Virus record (IMG/VR): IMGVR_UViG_3300042691_040569
Span: 1 to 30,111 of that record
From: a virus
Length of the DNA stretch: 30,111 nt
Direction: 5' to 3' (one strand)
Shown here in pieces: positions 1 through 8,862 of the stretch. Numbering within the stretch: position 1 is the first letter of the stretch; every line of letters starts with the position of its first letter. The position numbers and the translations under genes were made by a program. The notes beneath the pieces are model-generated. The model was not told where the DNA came from, did no database searches, and worked only from the letters and a program-made list of their open reading frames with translations.

Positions 1-2489
1 TCTCCCTGCATAGACATTAAAGCTGTTCCGCTGCTTGGTCTTGAAGGTAGAATTTCAGGTTTACTTTCAACGGAAGAGTATCTTCTATTCCATGCTTCCT
101 TGAATTTCCTTGCATCTTCTCTGGAATTAAATGCAATATGAATATGTGCACCTGTCCATTTAGCTGTTGATTTTTTATATGATTGTTGGGGTTGTGTTTC
201 ATCAAATATTAAGAAATCAATACCTAATTCTTTTCTTATTTGATATAAGCGAGCAAGTATTTTTGGATATAGACTTCGATCTGAAACTGAAATATCTAGT
301 GCCAAACCTTCCTCATGTTTAGAACCTCTACCTTGATGTTCTCTATCGTTAAAAGTTAGAACACTCCCAGAAGGAACTAGCCCTTCGCTTCTCAAAGTTC
401 CTGCAATGAGATCCAAAGCTTCCTCATTTCCACCACCAGCTTTGTCTTGTCTTACCCCACCTGTTGTTCTATTGGTTCCCGGTTCAGCGTAATCACTTGG
501 GCTATAACTTTGGGGTGCCATTCCGGCTGAAACAGGCTCTCTTGTTGCCATTGGTTGTCTTGAAGAAGAACCATCTTCTCTTCTTCTCTTACCATAACCA
601 TACTTTTTATAGCATAATTCAATACCTTTCCATATCAAAGCATCAGAGAAATAATCAACTGTTTTACCATCTCTTTTTATTTTTTTGCCAGCTTCATAAT
701 CGCTAATAGCTCTCAATAATATAAATAAAACTTGATCATTGTAAATATCAATGATCTGGTCTTCTCTCACTCCTAATTTTTTAGCTACATTTTGAATGTA
801 GGCTTTTGTGTTGTTGTCTTCTGAAGGGGCATATAACTGTAAAATAGATTTTACGGTCTTTCTTCCCTTATTTTCGTAATATTCAAATAAAAGTCTTGCT
901 AATTCGCAAAACCCTTCTTCTGCTGTTGCATATCTAAGAGTTCCTGTTTCTTTATACTTATCAGATAAAGCATCTCTTACGTAATCAATGCCTCCTCTGT
1001 TTTCTACTACACTCTGTCCACCTCTAATTGCTCCGGGATTGTTTGTTCTCCATGTAAGAGGGTCTCCTCTTTCTCTAGATGGAATATAATCTTGATTCGG
1101 AAATGTTTGTACGTTTGAACTTGGACGAGTTCCACCACCACCATTATATCCTACCGGAGGAGGTGCACCTGAAATATCTCCTTTTTTAGTGTTTGTTGGT
1201 CTTGATGGTGGCACAGGGCCGTTTCCTGACATATCGGCATTTGAACCGGGTCTGCTTGGAACATCATCGTTTGCACTTGCACTTGAAACTAAACTAAAAT
1301 CATTTACAACTCTCTTAGCGAAAGCAGAGATGGCACTGTATCCCTCTTCTGCTTTTTGTAGTACGAATTTTTTAATGTTATTTGCAATTTTTTCTAGACC
1401 AGATGTGTCTTTTCTATCAGAAGCAAACCATCTGTAGAGTGCCCTAGCAATTTCTTCTCCTGTTATCATACCATAGTAACCAGCAAAACCAGCAGCAACT
1501 ACTCCAATTAAACTAATAGCAAAACCAACTGGACCACCAGCAAGTGTAGCAAGAGCCGTGAATATCGCACCAGCAACTGCACCACCAGCCCAACCACCTA
1601 CAAGCTTACCGATTGCTCTTGCCCATGCATTTTCTGCTTCTTCTTTGTTGCCACCAATGTAGTTTGCATAATAAACTGTAAAAATGGCATCAAACCACAC
1701 TGCTGCACCTAAGAACCTTTTTACATAACTCATATATTTAAAAACGTTACTGATAGTAGTTTTTGCAGCAGTGTTTAATGTTTCTCTCAAACCACTTAAA
1801 ATTCCACTTGTTCCTTTTGTGATATCTGTGGTTGACTTCGCAGCTTGACCCAAGGCAGACATTGCAGCACTTCCTCCTGCACCAATACCACTGTAAGTGG
1901 TTATCAAAGAAGAAGATGATTTGACAAACTGCAAAAATCCCATTATTACAGGAGCCTGATCCAGAACCTGTCCAACTATTCCTGCAAATACAGGAATGGC
2001 TAAAAGCATGTTATTTGAAAATTTTATTTCCGGTTGCTCACCTTGAAATTTTTCTTTTTCCATCAACATAGGCTTGGCTGTTTTTTCTAAATCTTCTTCT
2101 TTTCTTCTTTGTTCTTCATCATTCTCAAATTTTTTCCGTTCATTGTTCATTTCCTGAAGAGTTTTTTGTAGAGCATCTACTTTTTCATCAATAGTCTTGC
2201 TCTTTTCCAAGCTTTCTTTTATGATTTCTATGGTAAAGTCTTGTTTCTTTTCAATGTCTGAAACAACTCGTTTCATAAACCAAATACTTTCCAGAGTTTT
2301 TTTGAACTCTGCGTCTATTTGGCTCTTGAAGTCTTTGATTGAAATATTAGGATTACTTGCAACTGTAGATATGTTTGAAGAGGGTGTTAAAGGATTGGAT
2401 GTGCCCACCATATGAACAATACCAGTTGTACCAGACCCTTGATTTGGTCCACTGTTTTCTGAAGAAGAAACGTTATCAATAGTTGGCAT
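1..2489 (-). CDS. Tail tape-measure/baseplate-hub candidate with two cell-wall hydrolase-like domains (C-terminus cut by window edge)
   Basis: About 829 codons are visible from an ATG at 2489 and the frame is still open at base 1. In order: a low-complexity start, a charged coiled-coil stretch (about residues 40-150), hydrophobic Gly/Ala-rich segments (about 157-190 and 296-345), a linker rich in Pro/Gly/Ser, then two enzyme-like regions. The first (about 470-610) has TNNPGAIR at 482-489 and YAPSEDNNT at 553-561, the pattern of phage virion lysozyme-like domains. The second (about 700-800) has SKHEEGLALD with H725 and D732 plus HIH at 782-784, the zinc-ligand layout of M15/VanY-type peptidases. 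It starts 14 nt inside the end of the frameshifted chaperone, the classical tape-measure position. The role as tape measure is inferred from position and the hydrolase activities from motifs. Its full length is unknown. Confidence 0.65.
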   Translation of the reverse strand, partial: MPTIDNVSSSENSGPNQGSGTTGIVHMVGTSNPLTPSSNISTVASNPNISIKDFKSQIDAEFKKTLESIWFMKRVVSDIEKKQDFTIEIIKESLEKSKTIDEKVDALQKTLQEMNNERKKFENDEEQRRKEEDLEKTAKPMLMEKEKFQGEQPEIKFSNNMLLAIPVFAGIVGQVLDQAPVIMGFLQFVKSSSSLITTYSGIGAGGSAAMSALGQAAKSTTDITKGTSGILSGLRETLNTAAKTTISNVFKYMSYVKRFLGAAVWFDAIFTVYYANYIGGNKEEAENAWARAIGKLVGGWAGGAVAGAIFTALATLAGGPVGFAISLIGVVAAGFAGYYGMITGEEIARALYRWFASDRKDTSGLEKIANNIKKFVLQKAEEGYSAISAFAKRVVNDFSLVSSASANDDVPSRPGSNADMSGNGPVPPSRPTNTKKGDISGAPPPVGYNGGGGTRPSSNVQTFPNQDYIPSRERGDPLTWRTNNPGAIRGGQSVVENRGGIDYVRDALSDKYKETGTLRYATAEEGFCELARLLFEYYENKGRKTVKSILQLYAPSEDNNTKAYIQNVAKKLGVREDQIIDIYNDQVLFILLRAISDYEAGKKIKRDGKTVDYFSDALIWKGIELCYKKYGYGKRRREDGSSSRQPMATREPVSAGMAPQSYSPSDYAEPGTNRTTGGVRQDKAGGGNEEALDLIAGTLRSEGLVPSGSVLTFNDREHQGRGSKHEEGLALDISVSDRSLYPKILARLYQIRKELGIDFLIFDETQPQQSYKKSTAKWTGAHIHIAFNSREDARKFKEAWNRRYSSVESKPEILPSRPSSGTALMSMQG

Positions 2490-3359
2490 TGGCTTGTTCT
2501 TTTTGTTGTTTTTCCATATAATCTTTTAGCAAATCGACATACAAGTCTCTCTCAAAAGGAAACATATGTTCAACATCATATAAAGAATATTTATGATGCT
2601 GAATTAAACTAAAAACAACGAAATAATAATTCGTTAATGTATTGTGACTTAAGCTAACGTAAAAAAATCATTTAACGTTTCAAGAACGATTTTTTGTTCA
2701 TGTCCCAATGAATTTGTGTAAGAAACAGTATGTGAAAGTTTTGGCATGGTTTCAAAAAACTTCTTGATTTTATCAAAAGAAGATGGAGTTAAAGAATTAA
2801 GAAATTCTTCTTTTTGCTGATCTGAATATTCAGAGAACAGAAACATCTCGTCTTGAATCATAAGCTTGTCCAGACAGAATTTTACCATTTCAAAAAATGA
2901 AGTTGAAACATCAGGTGCATTTATGATTTTTTCATCTAATTCGAGACCGGGATATCTTAGCTGAAGTATCATGTCTTCTGATAGTTGAATTCTGTTTGTA
3001 TGTTCAGAATCGAATTTTACCTCTACCTCATCCAAATTTAACTGAACAGTATACTTTTTCTGATCTTCGTTGTCAAGATATGTTAAATTTATCACATTAT
3101 TGACAGAAATGGCCCTTAGTTTTAAAAAGATGTATTCAACGTCAAAGGTCATAAGTTTATTGACATTGAAACCATCTGAAACCACACAGTTGACTATGAC
3201 TTGTTTCATAGCAGTAATGATTTCATTAATATTTCCAGATTGTTGTGCCATGAGAAGAAGTTTTTCTTCCTTGACAAAATAGGGTCTATGTCTTATTTTT
3301 TGTTTTGTTGAGGGTACAGTCAATTCAAACGTAGGATATTCAATTTTAGGTAAAGTCAT
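2476..3359 (-). CDS. Tail assembly chaperone, gp26/gp51-like, with -1 programmed frameshift
   Basis: The zero-frame product is 236 aa (3359 to 2649) and resembles T4 gp26-type baseplate hub assembly proteins. Just before its stop codon the codons GAT TTT TTT form a T-TTT-TTT slippery heptamer. A -1 slip there opens a frame to a TGA at 2476-2478, giving about 294 aa. The added tail contains QHHKYSLYDVEHMFPFERDL, which reads like the conserved gp51/GT-type chaperone C-terminus (HH.s..d.e.M.PfErdlY), so the second frame is clearly coding. The gene lies directly upstream of the tape-measure candidate, as lambda G/GT-type chaperones do. In T4, genes 26 and 51 are separate, so the fused arrangement is the notable part. 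The frames are seen in the sequence; frameshifting in vivo is inferred. Confidence 0.8.
2661..2667 (-). promoter_or_regulatory. Slippery heptamer T TTT TTT for -1 frameshift
   Basis: Seven T residues on the minus strand are in the right register (X XXY YYZ), four codons before the zero-frame TAA (counting TTT as the slip codon). One base downstream, CGTTA can pair with TAACG across an 18-nt loop. That is a weak and unusually close structure, so a stimulatory hairpin is not convincing. Confidence 0.65.
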
Positions 3360-3377
3360 TATTTAAAGTTCTCCTTC

Positions 3378-4241
3378 TTAAATTCCAAAAAGACCACCTA
3401 GTCTTTTTATTCCAGATACTGTGTTATTTATTGCATTTGTTACATCATTTACGTTTCTTATTCTTTGTCCTGCATTGAGAATACTTTGAACTCCAGAGGC
3501 ACCAGAATAGATTTGTTCCATGACGGAAAGTGTTTGTATTGCAGCTTGTTGTCCTTTTACAAAATCTCCCTCTTGCCCAAAAATCAAATCAAAGAAAGAA
3601 AATCTTACAGGAATATATGTAATTAGATCACTGTTTGACCATGAGAAAAAGAGTGATGAAACGTCTGCCGGAAAGGCTTTTGAAAGCGATACTTTATATA
3701 CTTGATCACCAGATGGATTATAAAGAACAATTGTAACTTGTGTTTCTATCTTTTTCTTGTAGTTTACATGAAAAGGTTTCATTCCCGGTTGAACTCTATT
3801 TTCCTGTGTGTCTCCTTTTACAGATTGATATTCAACTATTCCTCTCATCCAATTTCTAAAAAACTTTAGAATGTGTCCATCTGCGTCTCCTAGAATGTTC
3901 ATGTCACAGTTGTTAACCACAACTCCTGTTGGCATGTCTTCCTGTGGACCCATTCCATATCTTTGAACTGGATGTGTTGTTAATCTAACACCGGGAAATG
4001 CAACAGAAGCCACCAAAAAAGAAAGAGTTCCAGTATCGATTTTTCCAGAGTGAGGTTTCACTATATCAGGAACTTGAATCTCTACTCTAAATAGAGTCGA
4101 TCTTCCGGGACCACCAAGAGAATCTAACTTGGAACGAAACTCATTTACATTGAAAGTTCCGTATAACCTAGAACCAACACCTTCTTCTTTTTGTACATCA
4201 GTTCTTGTTGCTGTTCCATCTGGATTTACTATTAATGCCAT
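3378..4241 (-). CDS. Baseplate tail-tube initiator, gp54-like
   Basis: 287 aa. After an N-terminal leader the protein has the beta-rich layout of tail-tube-fold proteins: STLFRVEIQVP, then FLVASVAFPGVRL, a central FFRNWMRGIVEY helix, and a C-terminal strand set ending IPVRFSFFDLIF, followed by a helical tail. The pattern 'fixed strand, then a W-containing helix, then VTIVLYN strands' is that of T4 gp19/gp54 family members. The position between gp2/gp4 and the chaperone and tape-measure genes favours a baseplate-proximal tube protein (gp54) over the major tube protein. A tail-tube (gp19) paralogue is the alternative. Its ATG follows the upstream stop codon without a gap, which implies translational coupling. 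Confidence 0.55.
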   Translation of the reverse strand: MALIVNPDGTATRTDVQKEEGVGSRLYGTFNVNEFRSKLDSLGGPGRSTLFRVEIQVPDIVKPHSGKIDTGTLSFLVASVAFPGVRLTTHPVQRYGMGPQEDMPTGVVVNNCDMNILGDADGHILKFFRNWMRGIVEYQSVKGDTQENRVQPGMKPFHVNYKKKIETQVTIVLYNPSGDQVYKVSLSKAFPADVSSLFFSWSNSDLITYIPVRFSFFDLIFGQEGDFVKGQQAAIQTLSVMEQIYSGASGVQSILNAGQRIRNVNDVTNAINNTVSGIKRLGGLFGI

Positions 4242-4850
4242 TTAGCTTCTTACCTTATCCATAGAATCTTTGTAGACTTCTGTTGCAGTTGCCCCTTCCC
4301 ACTTTGCGATGGGGAGAAAAACAGCAAAAGGCCATTCGTTTGGCGTAATATACATGTATTTAGAACGTACATGATTGAAAAGATATCTTTTGACGCAGGG
4401 TTTAAATAATTTTAATTGTGATGCCGATTTCAATAGTTTATAAGAAATTCTTAACTTTGTCGTGTCATTATATTTTGTATTGTTAGCTAAACTATCTAAA
4501 GAATCAAGAAGCCTTGCTCTCTGTTGTGGAGGAAGATAGTGAAAATTGATTCCTAAAAATCCATCAGGATACATTTCTATTGGAAATATAACAGGAAACC
4601 TGTCCCAATAAGGTAGTTTTTTCTTATCGTTTTTATGTTTAGCATCGTAATAAAAGAGATACATTCTGCCTATGGAAGATTGATTGAAACGTGACTGTAA
4701 CCTGTTTTCGTCTTCTTTAATTAATTTTGTGGCATCTCTTGTTGCTTTTGATGCTTCACTTCTATACCAAGCAGTTGCCTCTCTCACTTTTTGTGAGATA
4801 CCTTCTCTTTTTGCTTTTTCAAAAATTGATTCAAACGTCCCAACAACCAT
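4242..4850 (-). CDS. DNA end protector/head-completion protein, gp2-like
   Basis: 202 aa. An N-terminal charged helix is followed by GRMYLFYYDAKHKN, YWDRFPVIFPIEMYPDGFLG and INFHYLPPQQRARLL, a block I recognise as conserved in T4-like phages of marine and soil bacteria and usually annotated as gp2 (DNA end protector) or a virion structural protein. In T4, gp2 sits next to gp4 and both act at the portal and neck when packaged DNA is sealed. Here the start codon overlaps the stop of the gp4 gene (TAATG), matching that pairing. It is shorter than T4 gp2 (about 270 aa). The gp2 name rests on memory of the family plus synteny. Confidence 0.55.
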   Translation of the reverse strand: MVVGTFESIFEKAKREGISQKVREATAWYRSEASKATRDATKLIKEDENRLQSRFNQSSIGRMYLFYYDAKHKNDKKKLPYWDRFPVIFPIEMYPDGFLGINFHYLPPQQRARLLDSLDSLANNTKYNDTTKLRISYKLLKSASQLKLFKPCVKRYLFNHVRSKYMYITPNEWPFAVFLPIAKWEGATATEVYKDSMDKVRS

Positions 4851-5284
4851 TACTTGTTCTTTCTTCTATCTGAAAATAGTTCGTCTTCTGTTAGTATTTT
4901 CCAATCGTGATTGTTCTTTTTACACCACGCTTCAGCAGCAGTCCATTTTGCTTGATTGTTGCCCCATGTCAAGACATCTCTCACATATTTTTTTGTTGCT
5001 TTTTTCTTGACTTCTGGTTGATTTACTTGATACTTTGGTTTTATTTCAATGAGTTCCTGCTTACCATTCTTATATCTCACCCAAAAATCTGGAAAATATC
5101 TTCTTCTCTTTCCTGAAACAGGATCGACGTAAGGTATTATGATTTCTTCTGAAGACCACTTTTCAACTTCTTCTGATAAATCCAGATTTGACATAACTTT
5201 TAATTCCCATCTACTTCTCCAAATTATGGAAGTAGGGTCTCCTTTGTATTTTTCTGGATTTTTTGGTTTGAATTTGCCTTTCAT
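4850..5284 (-). CDS. Head completion nuclease, gp4-like
   Basis: 144 aa, close to the length of T4 gp4 (150 aa). It has the TnsA-N/PD-(D/E)XK-like arrangement: SRWELKV with E27, RRRYFPDFWVRY with D66, and ELIEIKPK with E80 and K82. Such residues form the metal-binding nuclease site. In T4, gp4 (also called gp50/gp65) is needed to finish the filled head before the tail attaches, presumably trimming DNA. The Shine-Dalgarno AAGGA lies upstream of the ATG. It is the first gene of the minus-strand late operon, and NATAAATA motifs precede it by about 30 nt. Confidence 0.85.
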   Translation of the reverse strand: MKGKFKPKNPEKYKGDPTSIIWRSRWELKVMSNLDLSEEVEKWSSEEIIIPYVDPVSGKRRRYFPDFWVRYKNGKQELIEIKPKYQVNQPEVKKKATKKYVRDVLTWGNNQAKWTAAEAWCKKNNHDWKILTEDELFSDRRKNK

Positions 5285-5312
5285 TATTTTCCTTACTAAA
5301 TAATAGGATTAC

Positions 5313-5324
5313 TATTTATTTATC
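5313..5324 (-). promoter_or_regulatory. Probable T4-type late promoter(s) for the gp4 operon
   Basis: On the minus strand GATAAATA (5324-5317) and AATAAATA (5320-5313) each differ from the T4 late consensus TATAAATA at one base. They lie 30-40 nt before the gp4 start in a 49-nt divergent gap. A plus-strand ACTAAATA (5295-5302), two mismatches, could serve gp48. Confidence 0.5.
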
Positions 5325-5333
5325 GGAGAAAAA

Positions 5334-6719
5334 ATGACAACATCCATAGGACTTGTCCCGGCAATTCAAGATTTACAACAAAAAGTGGTTCAAGCAGCAA
5401 CTCAAGTTGCAAAAACGGCTGATTTAGCTAAATCTGTTACTTCTCCAAATGGAATGAAGGTTCCTTCTGCTACGTCTTTAAAAAAACTTTTAGGTGCACT
5501 GCCAACAGGCATAGCAACTATTGGATCTATTGCACAAACTTTTGAAAATGTTCAAAACACAAATTTATCACAGTTAAATGGTATAGGCAATTTCTTAAAT
5601 TCTGCTGTAGGAACAGCACAAAATGTTGCAGGAGCGATACAGTCTATCACAGGTGCAGCTTCTTCTTTAGGAATCAATATAGATGCTTTGGGTGGTTTAT
5701 CTGAAGCTTTAACTGGTATTTCTACCTCTGCAAGGCAGGGAGCAACAAATAAATTTTCTTTGACTCCACGTTTTCAATGGGAAATTGAAACTGAATCTGA
5801 AGGAGCCACTTTTCCTCCAGATCTCGGAGATTATCCTAAATTGCAGATTTCAATATCAGAATATGAAAAAGGACAGGTAACACAGAAAGCAAAATACATA
5901 CAAAAGAATTCTGTATTTCTTCCTATGCCACTTAATTTAAGTGAAAATTATGGCATATCTTGGTCTGCATATTCTCCCGGACCAAAGAGAGCTTTGTATA
6001 ATACTATTCTTCAAAATATAAAAACTCTTCTTTCAGAAGATGATCCTATTCAAGCAGTTTACGATGCAGCTTCAAAAAGCCTTACGGATTCTTATAACAA
6101 TTTATCGACGGATGTTCAAGGCAGCACTGTAGAAGAAAAAAATGCCAATCTTGCTGGCATTGGTGTCGTTGGTCTTTATTTAATGGGACAGACTGAAAAT
6201 GATGAATATAGAACTTTAAGTAACTTTGCTGGGAGAACTGTAAATCCATACACTACAGTTGCTTTCAATGGTCCCATGTTAAGAAGTCATAATTTTACTT
6301 GGTTTTTTGCACCGAAAAGTGAAGAAGAATCAAGATTAGTTTTAAAAATACTAAACATTTTTAGAAAAGCCGCCCTTCCAAGAAAAATTCAGGGCGCATT
6401 TCTTGAATATCCAAGAGTTTTGGATCTAAGATTTGTTCCGCAGGATAAAGACATATATAATTTCAAAAAATGCGTAATAACAAATCTTAATATCAATCAT
6501 GCTGCTTCAGGTCAAGTATCTTTTTTTAATGATACTAATCTTCCCACGGTTTATGCAATGACTCTTTCTCTTCAGGAAATAGAACTTTATACACACGAAG
6601 ATGTGGGTGTTTCGAGTGATGAGATGGTAAAATTAGGAGAGTCAGGACCAACAGACATGACTCTACAGAACATTGTAAATTTCAAGCTAGACGACGAAAA
6701 TCTTTTTGGTTTCGATTAA
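5334..6719 (+). CDS. 48: Baseplate tail-tube cap, gp48-like
   Basis: 461 aa. Residues 1-140 are an Ala/Ser/Thr-rich helical extension. From about residue 142 (FSLTPRFQWEIE) the protein follows the gp48 plan, most clearly in NPYTTVAFNGPMLRSHNFTW followed by FFAPKSEEESRLVLKILNIF and a LEYPRVLDLRF strand, which matches the 'P..F....lR.f.f.w.f.P....E' core of T4 gp48. T4 gp48 (364 aa) starts tail-tube polymerisation on the baseplate with gp54. The extra length is all N-terminal. GGAG lies upstream of the ATG. It heads the first plus-strand late operon. Confidence 0.8.
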   Translation: MTTSIGLVPAIQDLQQKVVQAATQVAKTADLAKSVTSPNGMKVPSATSLKKLLGALPTGIATIGSIAQTFENVQNTNLSQLNGIGNFLNSAVGTAQNVAGAIQSITGAASSLGINIDALGGLSEALTGISTSARQGATNKFSLTPRFQWEIETESEGATFPPDLGDYPKLQISISEYEKGQVTQKAKYIQKNSVFLPMPLNLSENYGISWSAYSPGPKRALYNTILQNIKTLLSEDDPIQAVYDAASKSLTDSYNNLSTDVQGSTVEEKNANLAGIGVVGLYLMGQTENDEYRTLSNFAGRTVNPYTTVAFNGPMLRSHNFTWFFAPKSEEESRLVLKILNIFRKAALPRKIQGAFLEYPRVLDLRFVPQDKDIYNFKKCVITNLNINHAASGQVSFFNDTNLPTVYAMTLSLQEIELYTHEDVGVSSDEMVKLGESGPTDMTLQNIVNFKLDDENLFGFD

Positions 6720-6734
6720 GGTACGTAAAAAATC

Positions 6735-7577
6735 ATGGAACACTATTTTTTAAACTTTCCAGTTCTTAACTATGAAGGATATGTTTCCACAAATATCCTT
6801 GCAAGACCATACATAAGACAAGTATTTAAAGATAACTATGAGTTGTTTTATCAGTATAAAGTTCCACAGGGGCATAGACCTGATAAAGTCGCATATGATC
6901 TCTATGGAAAGTCCGAATATCTTTGGGTAATTTACCTTTTTAATGATATTATAGACCCTTTTTATGATTGGGTTCTCTCTGAAGATGATTTTAATGAAAT
7001 GATAAGAGAAAAGTATGGTACAATAGAAAACTCACAAAGATTTATCATGCATTATAGAAATAACTGGTATACGGATGATTCGAAACTCGATTCTTCTGGT
7101 TATAATGCTCTACCAAAAGACCTGAAAGTTTATTGGAGACCAAGAATTGTTGGAACTAATATTGTTGAATATGAAAGAAAACCTTTGGACAAGATAAAAA
7201 ATACCAATCAAATTCTCACGATGAATGTAAGTTTCTCAAATGCTTCTGTTACATTCACGACAGGAGAATATGCCAATCAAGGAACTAACGGTTCTCAGGT
7301 TGCCTTTTCTAATTCATCAACTCTTGTTCTAAAACATATTGTTGGATCATTCTCAAATACGTCTTCGATTGTAGGTGCAACATCAAATGCCACAGTAACA
7401 GTAACGTCTTCTATTGTCACGCAAAATGTTATTTCTACAGAAGAGACTTCCTACTTTTCTCCTGTTTATGCCTATGATTTTGAACAGGAAAATAATGAAA
7501 ACAGATCAAGAATCAACTTAGTAAAACCTGAGTATGTTCCTTATATTGAAGAAAAACTTGCGGATGCTTTAAGGTAA
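6735..7577 (+). CDS. 53: Baseplate wedge protein gp53 with an inserted beta-repeat module
   Basis: 280 aa against 196 aa in T4. The first 125 residues are typical gp53: YEGYVSTNILARPYIRQV, YQYKVPQGHRPDKVAYDLYG, SEYLWVIYLFNDIIDPFYDW. Residues about 160-227 are an Asn/Ser/Thr-rich insert (FTTGEYANQGTNGSQ ... GSFSNTSSIVGATSNAT) that looks like one copy of the repeat that fills the 1301-aa protein at 22743. The C-terminus (NENRSRINLVKPEYVPYIEE) returns to the gp53 pattern. gp53 joins wedges in the baseplate. No strong Shine-Dalgarno is visible (AAGG is 13 nt away). Confidence 0.85.
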   Translation: MEHYFLNFPVLNYEGYVSTNILARPYIRQVFKDNYELFYQYKVPQGHRPDKVAYDLYGKSEYLWVIYLFNDIIDPFYDWVLSEDDFNEMIREKYGTIENSQRFIMHYRNNWYTDDSKLDSSGYNALPKDLKVYWRPRIVGTNIVEYERKPLDKIKNTNQILTMNVSFSNASVTFTTGEYANQGTNGSQVAFSNSSTLVLKHIVGSFSNTSSIVGATSNATVTVTSSIVTQNVISTEETSYFSPVYAYDFEQENNENRSRINLVKPEYVPYIEEKLADALR

Positions 7578-7581
7578 TTTC

Positions 7582-8835
7582 ATGGCAGATAGTAAATCAA
7601 ACTCCTATCAATTAGGAGATGTTCTTGTAAACAAATTGAATCTCATTGGTGAGGGGAAAACAAGAGACATCATTCCACAGGTTATTGAACTTTCTTTGTT
7701 TGAAGACATCATGACTCCATACATGAATCTAATTCTTCAAATCAATGATGCAATCGGTCTTTTAAGAACTTTTCCCATCATTGGAGATGAAATGATTGAG
7801 TTGGAGTTTGAAACTCCGGGAAGAGATGTTTATAAAGCAAAGTTTAGAGTCTATGAAGTTGTTGTTGGATCTGCAACAGACAATCAAAGTGCAATCGGTT
7901 ACACTTTAAATTGTGTTTCAGAAGAAGCTTTTAAGAACTCTGTCTTTAACGTTGACAAAGGATACAAGGATACAATTGATAACATCATTCATGATATCGT
8001 GCATGATTCTTTAAAGTCAAAGAAAAAAATCTTCTTTGAACCATCAAAAGGCGTTCAGGAAATAACATTCACAAGAAGAAAACCCTTTGAGGGAATTAAT
8101 ATGCTTAGAAGAAGAGCAGTTTCTCAAAAGTACACTTCATCCACGTATTTTTTCTTTGAAAATAAGTATGGTTACAATTTCAACACACTTGAAGGATTGA
8201 TGGATCAAAACAAAGGAAAAAAAGGCGACAAGATTTTTACTCGTCATCAAGTGACAAATGATGAAAATCAAAATCCACAGAACTTTAGACAGATAATTTC
8301 CTATAACGTTGGTAGACAGTTCAACATGTTATCTTCTCTTTCTTTAGGGGCACTCAACGGAATACATCAAACTTTTGATATTTTTAGAAAAGAATTCAAG
8401 GAAAAAAAATATACAATCAAGGATTTTCCTGAATTCAAGAACGCAGAAGAGAAGGGAGCAGTGTCTCCATTTGATACAAGAACAATAACAGAGTTCTCAA
8501 AGGATACCTCTACCTATTATTTTAATATCTCAAATTCCTCTGCACCAGATACATATCTCAATGATGCTCTAATGAAGAAGATAGCTTTCACCTCAATTCA
8601 ATTAAATGGTTCAATTGATATTCAAGCGCATGGCGATTCTTCCATGACGATTGGAGATGTTATAGAACTTAAAATGCCAAGAAGTGACGGTACAACAAAA
8701 AGAAACGTATCACAAGAACCTCTTCAGAATGGAAACTACATTCTTACAAAGATGCATCACTTCATTCAGTTTTCTTCTGGAAGACCTAAATATACAATGG
8801 TGTTCTCAGCCATTCGAGGTATATACAAACAGTAA
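7582..8835 (+). CDS. Baseplate hub protein, gp27-like
   Basis: 417 aa. It begins with a beta domain (DIIPQVIELSLFEDIMTPYM, NLILQINDAIGLLRTFPIIG, DEMIELEFETPG), a start typical of tail hub proteins of the gp27/gpD superfamily. A middle region holds a second hub-like domain (ITFTRRKPFEGINMLRRRAV, YFFFENKYGYNFNTLEGL). The C-terminal barrel has the MTIGDVIELKMP and GNYILTKMHHFI strands. In T4 the gp27 trimer carries the gp5 spike. Here the spike gene follows after 27 nt, which supports the call. AAGG within the end of gp53 provides the ribosome site 7 nt from ATG. Confidence 0.65.
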   Translation: MADSKSNSYQLGDVLVNKLNLIGEGKTRDIIPQVIELSLFEDIMTPYMNLILQINDAIGLLRTFPIIGDEMIELEFETPGRDVYKAKFRVYEVVVGSATDNQSAIGYTLNCVSEEAFKNSVFNVDKGYKDTIDNIIHDIVHDSLKSKKKIFFEPSKGVQEITFTRRKPFEGINMLRRRAVSQKYTSSTYFFFENKYGYNFNTLEGLMDQNKGKKGDKIFTRHQVTNDENQNPQNFRQIISYNVGRQFNMLSSLSLGALNGIHQTFDIFRKEFKEKKYTIKDFPEFKNAEEKGAVSPFDTRTITEFSKDTSTYYFNISNSSAPDTYLNDALMKKIAFTSIQLNGSIDIQAHGDSSMTIGDVIELKMPRSDGTTKRNVSQEPLQNGNYILTKMHHFIQFSSGRPKYTMVFSAIRGIYKQ

Positions 8836-8862
8836 ATTTAGATATAACAGAGTTTATGAAAT

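Noticed and set aside
720-727. Perfect TATAAATA on the plus strand
   Set aside because: It lies inside the minus-strand tape-measure gene with no plus-strand gene downstream, so it is taken as chance in AT-rich DNA.
2489-2530. ATG at about 2514 (MEKQQKEQ...) as start of the tape-measure gene
   Set aside because: It belongs to the frameshifted chaperone end and stops at 2476; the tape-measure frame starts at 2489.
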